Shown here piece after piece: positions 35,216-44,081 of a DNA stretch of 64,000 nucleotides. A program made the translations under genes and the position numbers. The notes beneath the pieces were generated by a model. It ran no database searches. It saw only the letters and a program-made list of their open reading frames with translations, and was not told the DNA's origin. How positions within the stretch are numbered: position 1 is the stretch's first letter; every line of letters begins with the position of its first letter. Source of the DNA: UMGS1766 sp963597355 (GTDB lineage: Bacteria; Bacillota; Clostridia; Oscillospirales; Oscillospiraceae); NCBI GenBank assembly GCA_963597355.1, contig CAVBPR010000018.1, positions 62,001-126,000 of the forward strand, written 5' to 3'.

Positions 35216-36112
35216 ATGAAGAAGACAACAAATCAAACGGCGGAATTTGATTTCACCACCGTTCCGAAAAGCAATCAATTCAAAGAGACTGTGCGGCGGC
35301 TGTTCAAGAACAAGGCTGCGGTTGGCGGACTGATTTTTCTGGTTTTTCTGATTCTGGTTGCGATTTTTGCAGGCGTCATTTTTGATTACGACACCCAGTG
35401 CATTAACCAGAACATCTCAGAGCGCTTGCAGTGGCCCTCGGCAAAGCATATTTTCGGCACGGATGAATACGGACGGGATCTTCTGGTGCGGATTGTGTTT
35501 GGCAGCCGCGTTTCGCTCTCCATCGGATTTATTGCCGTGTTCTGGGGCTTGCTGATCGGCGGCATTTTAGGCGCAATTGCAGGCTTCTTTGGCGGAAAGA
35601 TCGACAACCTGATTATGCGTGTCTGCGATGTGTTTCTGGCGGTTCCCATGATGTTGATGGCAATCGTAATCGTGGCCGCATTGGGGGCAAGCATTGTCAA
35701 CCTGGTAATTGCCCTGTCGATTTCATCCGTCCCGACCTTCGCCCGGATTGTGCGAAGCGCAGTGCTCACCGTTCGTGACATGGAATATGTGGAAGCGGCC
35801 CATGCCGTGGGCGTAAAAACCCCGCGAATTCTGTTCCGCTACATTTTGCCAAACTGCATGGGTCCCATCATCGTGCAGACCACACTTCGCATTGCAGCAA
35901 CGATTTCCAATACGGCAGCTTTGAGCTTCCTGGGACTGGGCGTAAAAGCGCCTCAGCCGGAATGGGGCGCGCTGCTGTCCAGCGGACGGGAATTCATTCG
36001 TGACTCCGCCTATCTGGCGTGCATTCCCGGTATCTGCATTATGCTTACCATCCTTGCGCTGAATCTGCTGGGCGACGGTTTGAGAGATGCGCTGGATCCG
36101 AGACTGAAATAA
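35216..36112 (+). CDS. ABC transporter permease, DppC/OppC type
   Basis: 298 residues with a cytoplasmic N-terminal part (FKETVRRLFKNKAAVGGL), the landmark HIFGTDEYGRDLLVRIVFGSR, and the EAA loop (MEYVEAAHAVGVKTPRILFRYILPN). Starts 11 bases after the first permease. Confidence 0.95.
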   Translation: MKKTTNQTAEFDFTTVPKSNQFKETVRRLFKNKAAVGGLIFLVFLILVAIFAGVIFDYDTQCINQNISERLQWPSAKHIFGTDEYGRDLLVRIVFGSRVSLSIGFIAVFWGLLIGGILGAIAGFFGGKIDNLIMRVCDVFLAVPMMLMAIVIVAALGASIVNLVIALSISSVPTFARIVRSAVLTVRDMEYVEAAHAVGVKTPRILFRYILPNCMGPIIVQTTLRIAATISNTAALSFLGLGVKAPQPEWGALLSSGREFIRDSAYLACIPGICIMLTILALNLLGDGLRDALDPRLK

Positions 36113-36124
36113 GGAGGTTATGAA

Positions 36125-37198
36125 ATGAAGGCAAATAACAACACCGATTCCACCATGCTGGACATTCATGACCTCAGCGTGGAGTTTCGTACCGATGACC
36201 GCACGGTGTATGCCGTCAACCACTTGAATCTCAGCATAAAAAAAGGACAGACCCTTGGTCTGGTGGGGGAAACCGGTGCCGGTAAGACGACAACCGGCCT
36301 TGCTGTGTTGAATCTGATCCAGAGCCCGCCGGGCGTCATTACCTCCGGCTCGATTACCGTTGCGGGAAAGGATGTAATTCGCATTGCCCCCGGTTCAGCC
36401 GAGAAAAAAGGCGGAAAACCGGTTGTGGAAGCGGCGATGTCAAAGAGAGAGCTGCGGAAAATGCGGGGCAAAACCGTGTCCATGATCTTTCAGGATCCAA
36501 TGACCTCTCTGAATCCGGTACTGCCGGTTGAACTGCAGATCGCGGAAGTGATTTCCCAGCACGAGCACTTAAAGCGGCACGAGGCAACCCAGCGTGCCCG
36601 GGAAATGCTGGAGCTGGTGGGTATCCCCGGTTCCCGGGGCAGTGAATATCCCCATCAATTTTCCGGCGGCATGAAACAGCGGGTTGTCATCGCAATGGCA
36701 CTGGCCTGCAATCCGGAGCTGTTGATTGCCGATGAGCCGACGACGGCGCTGGATGTTACCATTCAGGCCCAGGTGCTGGACATGATGAAGCGGCTGCGGG
36801 AGAAAAACAACACCTCGATGCTGATGATTACCCATGACCTGGGTATTGTGGCGGAGGTGTGCGACTGCGTTTCCGTGGTCTACGCCGGCAGTATTGTGGA
36901 GCACGGCAGTCTGGAAGATGTGTTTGACCACACCCTGCATCCCTATACCAAGGGACTGTTTAACTCGCTTCCGAACATGGAGAATCGAAGCGAACGTCTG
37001 CGCCCGATTCGGGGGCTGATGCCGGATCCCAGCGAGCTTTCTCCGGGCTGTGCATTCTGCGATCGCTGCGACTATGCGACAGAGCGGTGCTTCCGGGAGA
37101 AGCCCCCTGTGCTGCATCGAAATGAAGAGCACTATGTTGCGTGCCATCTTTACAACGAGGACAACATTCAGGAAGAAGGTGTGCTGACAAATGAGTGA
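36125..37198 (+). CDS. ABC transporter ATP-binding protein, DppD/OppD type
   Basis: 357 residues. Walker [12 protein letters not shown], signature [15 protein letters not shown], Walker [15 protein letters not shown]. The C-terminal oligopeptide-type domain has a Cys cluster ([15 protein letters not shown]) known to bind an Fe-S cluster in some family members. Overlaps the next ATPase gene by 8 bases. Confidence 0.96.
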   Translation: MKANNNTDSTMLDIHDLSVEFRTDDRTVYAVNHLNLSIKKGQTLGLVGETGAGKTTTGLAVLNLIQSPPGVITSGSITVAGKDVIRIAPGSAEKKGGKPVVEAAMSKRELRKMRGKTVSMIFQDPMTSLNPVLPVELQIAEVISQHEHLKRHEATQRAREMLELVGIPGSRGSEYPHQFSGGMKQRVVIAMALACNPELLIADEPTTALDVTIQAQVLDMMKRLREKNNTSMLMITHDLGIVAEVCDCVSVVYAGSIVEHGSLEDVFDHTLHPYTKGLFNSLPNMENRSERLRPIRGLMPDPSELSPGCAFCDRCDYATERCFREKPPVLHRNEEHYVACHLYNEDNIQEEGVLTNE

Positions 37199-38156
37199 GC
37201 CATTGCTGCAAGTGGAACATCTGAAGAAATATTTTAAAAGCCCTAAGGGAACGGTTCACGCTGTGGACGATGTCAGCTTTACCATAGAGCAGGGCAAGAC
37301 CCTCGGCGTTGTGGGCGAATCCGGCTGCGGTAAGTCCACGCTGGGGCGCACCATCATCCGGCTGCAGGAGCCGACTCAGGGCCGGGTTCTGTTCGAAGGA
37401 AAGGATGTCAGCCAGCTGGATCGACAGGCGCTCTGGAATCAGCGCCAGAAGATGCAGATGATCTTTCAGGACCCGTTTTCCTCTTTGAATCCCCGTATGA
37501 CGATCAGTCAGGCAATCGATGAACCGCTGATGCTCTATAAAATCTGTCCGGATAAAGACAGTCGCCAGAAGCGGGTGGCGGAGCTGATGGACACCGTCGG
37601 ATTGGCGCGCCGCCTGTACAATACCTATCCCCATGAGTTAGATGGCGGCCGCCGCCAGCGCATCGGAATTGCCCGGGCACTGGCCTTGAATCCTAAATTT
37701 ATCGTGTGCGATGAGCCGGTTTCCGCCCTGGATGTGTCGATTCAGGCGCAGATTTTGAACCTTCTGCAGGATCTGCAGAAGGAGTTCAATCTGACCTATA
37801 TGTTCATCACCCACGACCTGAGCGTTGTTTACCATATTTCGGATGAAATTCTGGTCATGTATCTGGGACAGGTGATTGAAAAGGCTCCGGCGGAAATTCT
37901 CTTTTCCAATCCGGTGCATCCGTATACGAAGGCATTGCTGTCTGCAATTCCTGTTCCAAGCCTGCACAACCGCAGAGAAAGAGTGCTGATGTCCGGGGAA
38001 CTGACCTCCCCGATTGATCCGAAACCGGAGTGCCGTTTTTGCAGCCGCTGCCCCTATGCGGAGGATCGGTGCAGAAAGGGCAGTCCCGAGCTGATCGAGG
38101 TTGAGCCGGAGCACTATGTGGCCTGCTTTTGCTTTGGAAATGGCCAGGCGGAATGA
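37191..38156 (+). CDS. ABC transporter ATP-binding protein, DppF/OppF type
   Basis: 321 residues. Walker [12 protein letters not shown], Walker [15 protein letters not shown], and the C-terminal Cys cluster [14 protein letters not shown]. The signature motif reads [10 protein letters not shown] instead of LSGGQ; this Ser-to-Asp, Gln-to-Arg form occurs in a subgroup of oligopeptide ATPases, so it may make one of the two ATP sites less active. Completes the importer. Confidence 0.95.
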   Translation: MSEPLLQVEHLKKYFKSPKGTVHAVDDVSFTIEQGKTLGVVGESGCGKSTLGRTIIRLQEPTQGRVLFEGKDVSQLDRQALWNQRQKMQMIFQDPFSSLNPRMTISQAIDEPLMLYKICPDKDSRQKRVAELMDTVGLARRLYNTYPHELDGGRRQRIGIARALALNPKFIVCDEPVSALDVSIQAQILNLLQDLQKEFNLTYMFITHDLSVVYHISDEILVMYLGQVIEKAPAEILFSNPVHPYTKALLSAIPVPSLHNRRERVLMSGELTSPIDPKPECRFCSRCPYAEDRCRKGSPELIEVEPEHYVACFCFGNGQAE

Positions 38157-38187
38157 CGAATGATAGAAAAGAAGGTTCCAGTCAGAT

Positions 38188-39075
38188 ATGTATAACTACG
38201 AGGACATAAAACTTCAAAATAAAAATGATTCCTTTTCTGCGATGTACTTCTTTGTATGCAGCAGCATATTGGAATTTTGCGGACGGCGCACGGGAGAAAA
38301 AATCTGTCGTGAGGCAATGCGCCGGGCCGGCCGCAACAGCGGCGAAAAGCAGAGAAAGAAACTGCTGGATGCGGGCGTGAAGGTCAATTTGCAGACCCTG
38401 TTCCACTGCGGATTGGACTACGTTCCCGATCCACGGTTTCGGGGAAAGGAAATCTTTAACGAGGAAGAGCGGCAGATCTACGAAGTGTATACCTGCCCCA
38501 TGGCAGATTTCTGGAACCGTCATGGCGGCGAAAAAGTCGGAAGCTTTTTCTGCGAGGAATATCATTACGCCCGCCTGCTGGCCTTCACCGATGGAGTGGG
38601 ACAGCTTTGCCTTTCCAACACTCTGACCTGCCCGAGGGATAACTTTTGCAGAATCAGCGCTTTCTTCCGGGAAGCGAATCTGACGCCGGAGGCGGCAAAA
38701 CAATGTTTCTCCCATTGCGATGCGGACAGTTCTGCTCCGACAGAGGTGAAAAACGATTCGTTTGCCGCAGGGATTGCCGGTCTTACCATCAACACGTACT
38801 ATTATCTGCTGGAAGTGGCAGAGGAAATCTGCGGTGCAGAGGGTGTGTGCGCGGTAGCGGAAGGACTGAAAAAGTGGGCAAACTATGGGATTGAGCAGCT
38901 GAAAATTCAAGCGGTACATACCCTTCTGCCGATGGACGCGGCATTTGTGGAGAAAAATTTTGCCCTTGCAGCGGACAGCGATTCCGATTCCCTGTGGAGC
39001 GGATACGAAAACCACCGGGCAAGAGAATTGATGCAGAAGCTTGTGCTGGATGCGATCCAAAAGGCTGAGGAATAA
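38188..39075 (+). CDS. ATC-hydrolase-family protein, paralogue 1
   Basis: 295 residues. It matches the L-2-amino-thiazoline-4-carboxylate hydrolase family in its middle part: CPMADFWNRHGGEKVGSFFCEEYHYA, then LSNTLTCPRDNFCRISAFF. The characterised family function is ring opening of a thiazoline on the way to cysteine. The N-terminal region (REAMRRAGRNSGEKQRKKL) and C-terminal region (KKWANYGIEQLKIQA) look like related helical repeats. There is no signal peptide, so it is cytosolic and would act on the imported substrate. It is 31 bases after the ATPase gene and directly followed by a paralogue, with which it may form a heteromer. Confidence 0.82.
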   Translation: MYNYEDIKLQNKNDSFSAMYFFVCSSILEFCGRRTGEKICREAMRRAGRNSGEKQRKKLLDAGVKVNLQTLFHCGLDYVPDPRFRGKEIFNEEERQIYEVYTCPMADFWNRHGGEKVGSFFCEEYHYARLLAFTDGVGQLCLSNTLTCPRDNFCRISAFFREANLTPEAAKQCFSHCDADSSAPTEVKNDSFAAGIAGLTINTYYYLLEVAEEICGAEGVCAVAEGLKKWANYGIEQLKIQAVHTLLPMDAAFVEKNFALAADSDSDSLWSGYENHRARELMQKLVLDAIQKAEE

Positions 39076-39088
39076 GGGGGGCTTTGCG

Positions 39089-39982
39089 ATGTATACGTAC
39101 GAAGAACAGTGCATTATGGATTTAAGCGACAATTACACGCTTCTCTATTCCTTTTTGGGCCGCAGTTTGATCGATCATTTTGGAGTTGACGGAGAGCGGG
39201 CCTTGCGGGAAGGAACGCGGCGTTATGGCAGAGACCGGGGTGAAGCCTCCCGCCGTCGCCATGAGGCACTGAACGTTAAGATCAACATGAAGAGCCTGTT
39301 CTCTGTGGGGGGTGATCTTCCGCCAGACCCCCGCTTTCGCCGGGAACTGCAGGAATTAAATCCGGAGGAGCGGGTGTCCCACACCCTTGTGTGCCCTATG
39401 GCAGACATTTGGAAGGCCTATGGGGAAGCGAAACTGGGGCGCATCTATTGTGAGGAATTTCACCCTGCCTGCTATAGCCACTATGCTTTCGATTATGGAC
39501 ATGTGAATCTGGCAATGACCCTGACCCAGGAAAAGGACGAATACTGCGATTTCAATGTTGTCCTCCGGGCGGAAAATCTTCCGGATGAACTGAAGCCGCT
39601 TTGCTTTGCCCAGTATGATCCCGGTTATGTTGAGCCGGAGGTCAATCCACCGGCGGCCAGCGGAAAGAGCGGATTTGAATGCATCAGCGTAAAGCTGTAT
39701 TTCTACATTCTTGAGGCCGTGCTGGAGCAGCTGGGCGAGGCCGGATGGGACGCCATGGCGGAGGCAATGGTAAAAATGGCTCAGGATGGCGCGGCACGGG
39801 CAAAGCGAACTGCCGACCAGTATGGCCGCCCCTTTGACGAGCAGATTATTTACGACACCTATCCGCTGACACTGGACCGGGAAAAGACGAACTTCTGGGA
39901 TGGCTACACCGCCCATCGGGCCGTTGAGCGGTTTGAAGAGAGTTTTGTTGCCGCCATGCGAAATGAGCTGAAGAACCAATGA
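39089..39982 (+). CDS. ATC-hydrolase-family protein, paralogue 2
   Basis: 297 residues. It shares with the preceding protein the MYxYE start, the block VKINMKSLFSVGGDLPPDPR, CPMADIWKAYGEAKLGRIYCEEFHPA and the DEYC motif, and the same length, so the pair arose by duplication. Divergence is large outside these blocks, arguing for different roles rather than redundancy. The ATG at 39089 follows AAGGGGGG; the longer frame to 39041 lies inside the upstream gene. The stop overlaps the next gene by 4 bases. Confidence 0.82.
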   Translation: MYTYEEQCIMDLSDNYTLLYSFLGRSLIDHFGVDGERALREGTRRYGRDRGEASRRRHEALNVKINMKSLFSVGGDLPPDPRFRRELQELNPEERVSHTLVCPMADIWKAYGEAKLGRIYCEEFHPACYSHYAFDYGHVNLAMTLTQEKDEYCDFNVVLRAENLPDELKPLCFAQYDPGYVEPEVNPPAASGKSGFECISVKLYFYILEAVLEQLGEAGWDAMAEAMVKMAQDGAARAKRTADQYGRPFDEQIIYDTYPLTLDREKTNFWDGYTAHRAVERFEESFVAAMRNELKNQ

Positions 39983-40707
39983 AAAGAAAACCTGTGATTG
40001 GTATGGCGATTGCGCAATCGCCAAAGGTGATGCAGGGAAAACATATTTTCAACTCCCCTTATATTCATGCCGTTGAGCTTGCCGGCGGCATTCCTCTGCT
40101 GCTGCCGGCAACGGCTGCAGCAGAGCATGCAGAAACCTATATCCACCTGATTGACGGGCTTCTGCTGCCGGGAGGTGTCGACGTCAACCCGATCCGCTAT
40201 GGGGAAGATCCGGTGCGGCAGGTAACGTATTTGTCCGATGATCTGGACGGACTGGAGCTGGAGCTGATTCGGCTTGCAGTGGGGCAGAAGAAGCCGGTTT
40301 TTGGAATCTGCCGGGGAATGCAGATGATCAATGTCGCCTTTGGAGGCACGCTGTATCAGGATCTTCCCAGCGAATATCCCACTTGCAATGGACACAGTCA
40401 GGATATGTCCATCCGCAGTCAATTGACCCATCGGGTTCGATTGTCTCAGGACTCCCTGACAGCGAAAATTCTGGAAAAGACCGAGCTGAGTGTAAACAGC
40501 TATCATCATCAGGCGGTGAAAGATCTCGCCCCGGGCTTTACCGTTTCCGGAACGGCCTTAGACGGTGTAGTGGAGGCAATTGAGCGTCCGGAGTGGAACG
40601 TCTGGGGTGTCCAGTGGCATCCGGAGGAACTGGTGGATAAGTATCCGGAGTTTCAAAAACTGTTCCGGCATCTCGTAGAACTGGCGATGCATAACATCTC
40701 CGAATGA
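39979..40707 (+). CDS. Peptidase C26 / gamma-glutamyl-GABA hydrolase-like class I amidotransferase
   Basis: 242 residues. MKRKPVIGMAIAQSP start, DGLLLPGGVDVNPIRYGED, nucleophile Cys111 in FGICRGMQMINV, and the His214/Glu216 pair in VQWHPEE. PuuD-type enzymes hydrolyse gamma-glutamyl bonds. Coupled by a 4-base overlap to the second ATC-hydrolase-like gene; final gene of the operon before a strong terminator. Its presence suggests the imported molecule carries a gamma-glutamyl or similar amide. Confidence 0.92.
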   Translation: MKRKPVIGMAIAQSPKVMQGKHIFNSPYIHAVELAGGIPLLLPATAAAEHAETYIHLIDGLLLPGGVDVNPIRYGEDPVRQVTYLSDDLDGLELELIRLAVGQKKPVFGICRGMQMINVAFGGTLYQDLPSEYPTCNGHSQDMSIRSQLTHRVRLSQDSLTAKILEKTELSVNSYHHQAVKDLAPGFTVSGTALDGVVEAIERPEWNVWGVQWHPEELVDKYPEFQKLFRHLVELAMHNISE

Positions 40708-40740
40708 TCCGCAAGAGCAATGGAACAGGAAATGACCTAA

Positions 40741-40788
40741 AAAACACCGTTTCGCCGGTTATGAAGCCGGCGAAACGGTGCTTTTTTC
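40741..40788 (+). terminator. Terminator of the ABC/ATC-hydrolase operon
   Basis: 14-bp stem CACCGTTTCGCCGG with CCGGCGAAACGGTG (40745-40758 and 40767-40780), then CTTTTTT. Confidence 0.9.
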
Positions 40789-40905
40789 TTGTTGGGTTAG
40801 GGACAAGAAGCGGCAGATGAGGAAGGTTTGCATTGCAGAAAGAAGAGAGGGGGAAAATGAAGAGAAGGGGCTTCCTCAGTGCTGTCCATCGTAAGCAATC
40901 GGAAA

Positions 40906-41211
40906 TTATGCTACGGTGTAGATTTTTACCTCCGGATCTGCCGTCCAGAGGGGCTGCAGACCGACAAATACGTCGTTCTGGAACATAGCGCTGGAGAGAT
41001 AGGCCTGAGCGTGCTCGGCGCTGTCAAAGCCGTGGAGCACCTGAACATCTTCTTCACGGATCAGCAGGTCCTTGGTAAGGGCGCCTTCAATGGTGTCAAG
41101 GAAGGGCTTGCGATAGTCGGTGTAGACCTTTGCCGCTGCAGGGCGGTTCTCGTTGGGAATGGTCATTGTGATTTCCAGATAAGCTTTTACGGTTTTGCTT
41201 TCACTGCTCAT
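40906..41211 (-). CDS. ABM-like dimeric alpha-beta barrel protein
   Basis: 101 residues beginning MSSESKTVKAYLEITMTIPNE. The pattern strand, helix, LIREEDVQVLHGFDSAEHAQAYLSS, strand fits the antibiotic-biosynthesis-monooxygenase fold. Such small cofactorless proteins often handle quinones or reactive carbonyls. It is divergent from an HxlR regulator, a common pairing in quinone or thiol stress responses. The start at 41211 follows GGAGG; upstream in-frame codons fall in the promoter. Confidence 0.75.
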   Translation of the reverse strand: MSSESKTVKAYLEITMTIPNENRPAAAKVYTDYRKPFLDTIEGALTKDLLIREEDVQVLHGFDSAEHAQAYLSSAMFQNDVFVGLQPLWTADPEVKIYTVA

Positions 41212-41305
41212 GATAAATACCTCCATGGACTTTTTCGTCTTGTATTGGACAAGTCCGATTATAGGTGTTTTGCTCAAGAGAAAGAAGATATAAGCGAATT
41301 TATGT

Positions 41306-41329
41306 GTTACTAATAAATTCAATAGTAAC
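41306..41329. promoter_or_regulatory. Candidate HxlR operator GTTACTA-N10-TAGTAAC
   Basis: A perfect 7-10-7 inverted repeat immediately upstream of the HxlR promoter and between the two divergent genes. HxlR-type regulators bind TACT...AGTA-like dyads. Confidence 0.55.
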
Positions 41330-41358
41330 TTGCATAGAGCGTGTTAACTTCCTATAAT
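41330..41358 (+). promoter_or_regulatory. HxlR gene promoter
   Basis: TTGCAT (41330-41335) and TATAAT (41353-41358) with 17 bases between. Confidence 0.7.
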
Positions 41359-41381
41359 GAGGAGTGAAAGGTGGATTTGTC

Positions 41382-41762
41382 ATGTATCAGAAAAAACTGG
41401 AAAGCGACATTCGCTGTCCGCTGGAATATGGACTGAATATCTTTGGCGGAAAATGGACTTCAAGAATTATCTGCGTTCTGTCCGCCAAGAAAACCCTGCG
41501 TTACAGCGAACTGCGCAAGGAAATGGGAAATATCACCGACGCGGTGCTGGCAACTACCCTAAAGGGCCTGATGGAGAACCAGATGATCCAGCGCCAGTCC
41601 TACGACGAGATTCCACCGCGAGTGGAGTATTCCCTGACGGAGAAAGGCGCGTCCGTTGTCCCGATTTTGCAAAGTATCTGCCAGTGGTCGGGCGTTTTCT
41701 ATCACGAGGATTCTGAGCGAACCATGATTCAGTGCGAAAAATGCGATTACCGATCCTCTTAA
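41382..41762 (+). CDS. HxlR-family transcriptional regulator
   Basis: 126 residues; winged HTH with CPLEYGLNIFGGKWTSRIICVLS, LRYSELRKEMGNITDAVLATTLKGLMENQMI and VEYSLTEKGASVVPIL. The conserved N-terminal Cys (IRCPLEY) is the redox-sensing residue in relatives such as YodB and HypR. A C-terminal CEKC adds two more Cys. ATG at 41382 with AAAGGTGG upstream. Likely senses electrophiles and controls the divergent ABM-like gene. Confidence 0.9.
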   Translation: MYQKKLESDIRCPLEYGLNIFGGKWTSRIICVLSAKKTLRYSELRKEMGNITDAVLATTLKGLMENQMIQRQSYDEIPPRVEYSLTEKGASVVPILQSICQWSGVFYHEDSERTMIQCEKCDYRSS

Positions 41763-41812
41763 TGGGACGCGTCGTGTTGTGGCGAAAAATCAGACGATAA
41801 AGGAGAAACCAT

Positions 41813-42295
41813 ATGAATATCAGATATGCAACCAAGGAAGATATCCCCGGAATTGCCGCCGTTGAGGCGGAATGTTTTCCGGCGGCAGAGGCGGCAACGG
41901 AAAAGGATTTTATTGGTCGAGTGGAGCATTACGGCAATCACTTCTGGCTGATGTTTGACGAAGAAAAACTGATTGCCTTTGTGGATGGCTTTGTCACAGA
42001 CGAAGCGGATCTGACGGATGAAATGTATGAAAAAGCGGATATGCACAATGAAAATGGCGCATGGCAGATGATTTTCGGAGTGAACACTATTCCCTCTTAC
42101 CGCAGACAGGGGTATGCCGAGAAACTGATCCAATGCGCTATTGCGGACGCTAAAAAGCAGGGAAGAAAAGGCCTTGTGCTGACCTGCAAGGATAGGCTGA
42201 TTTCCTACTACGCAAAGTTTGGCTTCCAGAATGAAGGTGTGTCGGAATCCGTGCATGGAAATGTGGTGTGGTATCAGATGCGGCTGACCTTTTAA
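41813..42295 (+). CDS. GNAT-family N-acetyltransferase
   Basis: 160 residues. MNIRYATKEDIPGIAAVEAECFP start, motif A YRRQGYAEKLIQ-like region (PSYRRQGYAEKLIQCAIADAKKQG), and the end LISYYAKFGFQNEG. Transfers acetyl from acetyl-CoA to an unknown amine. AAAGGAG before the ATG; 50 bases after the HxlR gene, so may be cotranscribed. Confidence 0.9.
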   Translation: MNIRYATKEDIPGIAAVEAECFPAAEAATEKDFIGRVEHYGNHFWLMFDEEKLIAFVDGFVTDEADLTDEMYEKADMHNENGAWQMIFGVNTIPSYRRQGYAEKLIQCAIADAKKQGRKGLVLTCKDRLISYYAKFGFQNEGVSESVHGNVVWYQMRLTF

Positions 42296-42318
42296 GATCT
42301 TTGCGTCTCTGGGGTCGA

Positions 42319-43347
42319 TTATTGTATGTTCAGCTCATCCATCAGGCCTTTGGATGGGGTAGAAGCGGTTTTAAATGCATTGCGTATGGTTTTGGCTTCG
42401 TTTTCTCCCTGGGCGGCAATATGGGAAATGATGGATTGGGCGCTGTCGATTTCCTTAGAGGGGATTCGGATTCGAATTGCCGTTCCCTGAAAGGACGTTT
42501 TTCCGGAGTGGACGCCGCTGTCGTCCATCAGCAGGTAATCGTCATAGCTGATGATGCAGAAACTGCCGTTCAAATAGTTGCAAATCCTGCTGACCATGTA
42601 AAGACCGAAACCGGAATTGGCCCATTCGTCCCGGCTTTGCTGTTTCATAGACGGGCGGAAGGCCTCGGAGATACCGGCCTTCAGCGCCCATTGCAGGGCG
42701 GCGGCGTTATCCTTGATGTATTCCTTGTGGGCGGCGTTTTGGGTAATGCTTTGGTATATGCCGATTCCCTCGTCGAGAATCGCTATTTCAGCCACTTCGT
42801 AGGAAGGCCAGTATTGGCCGCAGATCCATACCGTGTTCGTTTTTGCGTGCTCCGGTGTGTTGCGAATGATCTCCCGGATCAGGTAGGTCAACAGCTTGTG
42901 CAGCTCCCGGTTTCCCCGGTCAACAATGCGGGACAGCCGTCCTGCCTCTTTTTCGATGATGTCGCCCAGGGCCATGTAGTTGCCCTTTTCATACTCTGCC
43001 TTCCGGAGGTCATCCATCACAATGGGCGTAATTGGAATGTAATTGGAGCTTCCGTTTGCTTCGCCGGGCAGCTTTCCAACGTCAAAAGAGGTGGAAATAT
43101 ATTTGAAAAAACCCATCGTTCCGGCATAGGATTTGTGTTCACAGCCGGCAATCCGAAGGGGGATGTCCGGAAACTTTTCTCCGTAGTGGCGAATGATTGC
43201 CCCCATCATTAACATGGGGAGCGGATCAAAGTGGCTCATTTTCGAAAAATCAATTACAATTTCATCGTCCGGGACAATGGAATTCAGTTTTTCGTAGAAT
43301 TTTAAGGTTTCCGGTAATGTCATGTCTGGAATATATTCAATCATCAA
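42319..43347 (-). CDS. GHKL ATPase with an N-terminal STAS-like region
   Basis: 342 residues. The first ~110 residues (LPETLKFYEKLNSIVPDDEIVIDFSKM ...) resemble a STAS-like domain. The second half is a Bergerat-fold ATPase: N box LIREIIRNTPEHAK, G1 box ILDEGIGI, G2 box NSGFGLYMVSRI. There is no histidine phosphorylation domain or membrane segment. Such soluble proteins act as anti-sigma-like kinases or in ATP-dependent regulatory pairs. The gene often has a DUF4325-type partner elsewhere; none is beside it. Two ATG codons in tandem mark the start. Confidence 0.8.
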   Translation of the reverse strand: MMIEYIPDMTLPETLKFYEKLNSIVPDDEIVIDFSKMSHFDPLPMLMMGAIIRHYGEKFPDIPLRIAGCEHKSYAGTMGFFKYISTSFDVGKLPGEANGSSNYIPITPIVMDDLRKAEYEKGNYMALGDIIEKEAGRLSRIVDRGNRELHKLLTYLIREIIRNTPEHAKTNTVWICGQYWPSYEVAEIAILDEGIGIYQSITQNAAHKEYIKDNAAALQWALKAGISEAFRPSMKQQSRDEWANSGFGLYMVSRICNYLNGSFCIISYDDYLLMDDSGVHSGKTSFQGTAIRIRIPSKEIDSAQSIISHIAAQGENEAKTIRNAFKTASTPSKGLMDELNIQ

Positions 43348-43490
43348 GAATCAAGAACCCCCTGTATTATGTTGCGTGAGTTGATCTATAGAAATGACGG
43401 ACGAACACACTGCGCTGGCGCGTGTGTTCCTGAAATAGTTTGAAATCCCTTATCCAAACGGAGTTCAGACAATCGAGGAGGATTAGAACA

Positions 43491-43952
43491 GTGATAAAAT
43501 TACTTTTTGTCTGTCACGGCAATATTTGCCGCAGTCCGATGGCGGAATTTGTCATGAAGAACCTGGTGAAAAAAGCGGGACTGGAATCGGAAATTTATAT
43601 TGCCTCTGCGGCGACCAGTCGGGAGGAAATCGGGAATCCGGTGTATCCTCCCGCCCGGCGAAAGCTGGCGGAGCATGGGATTGTCTGCGGCGGACACGCA
43701 GCGCGGCAGATGACAAGGCAGGACTATGATTCCTTCAATTTTCTGGTGGGCATGGATCGGGCGAACCTTCGGAACATGCGCAGCATTTGCGACGGCGACA
43801 GAGACAACAAAATTTCGCTTTTAATGGACTATACCTCCCGTCCCGGGGATGTGGCGGATCCATGGTACACAGGTGATTTTGAAGCCACCTGGCAAGACGT
43901 ATCCGAAGGCTGTCAGGCGCTGTTGAAGCTGTTGCAGAAGGAACGTTCCTGA
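43491..43952 (+). CDS. Low-molecular-weight protein tyrosine phosphatase
   Basis: 153 residues, GTG start 10 bases after GAGGAGG. P-loop LLFVCHGNICRSPMAEF gives nucleophile Cys8 and Arg14; the general acid Asp is in ADPWYTGDF. Removes phosphate from protein tyrosines or small phosphates in the cytosol. Divergent from the GHKL gene with ~140 bases between; convergent with the PH-domain gene. Confidence 0.93.
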   Translation: MIKLLFVCHGNICRSPMAEFVMKNLVKKAGLESEIYIASAATSREEIGNPVYPPARRKLAEHGIVCGGHAARQMTRQDYDSFNFLVGMDRANLRNMRSICDGDRDNKISLLMDYTSRPGDVADPWYTGDFEATWQDVSEGCQALLKLLQKERS

Positions 43953-44036
43953 TTTCGGCGTCTGCGTGAAAAGGTGGTCTTAAACAGCGCCCACCCATTA
44001 TACATCAAACTAAGGCAAAACGCAGTAATTATATCA

Positions 44037-44080
44037 AAACAGAAACGCCATGACTTCAAAGTCATGGCGTTTCTGTTTTG
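44037..44080. terminator. Hairpin copy 1 between the phosphatase and PH-domain genes
   Basis: Nearly perfect stem AAACAGAAACGCCATGACTT with its complement around a CAA loop, T-rich on the right. Its core AACGCCATGACTT...AAGTCATGGCGTT recurs at 44834-44865. Confidence 0.85.
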
Positions 44081-44081
44081 A

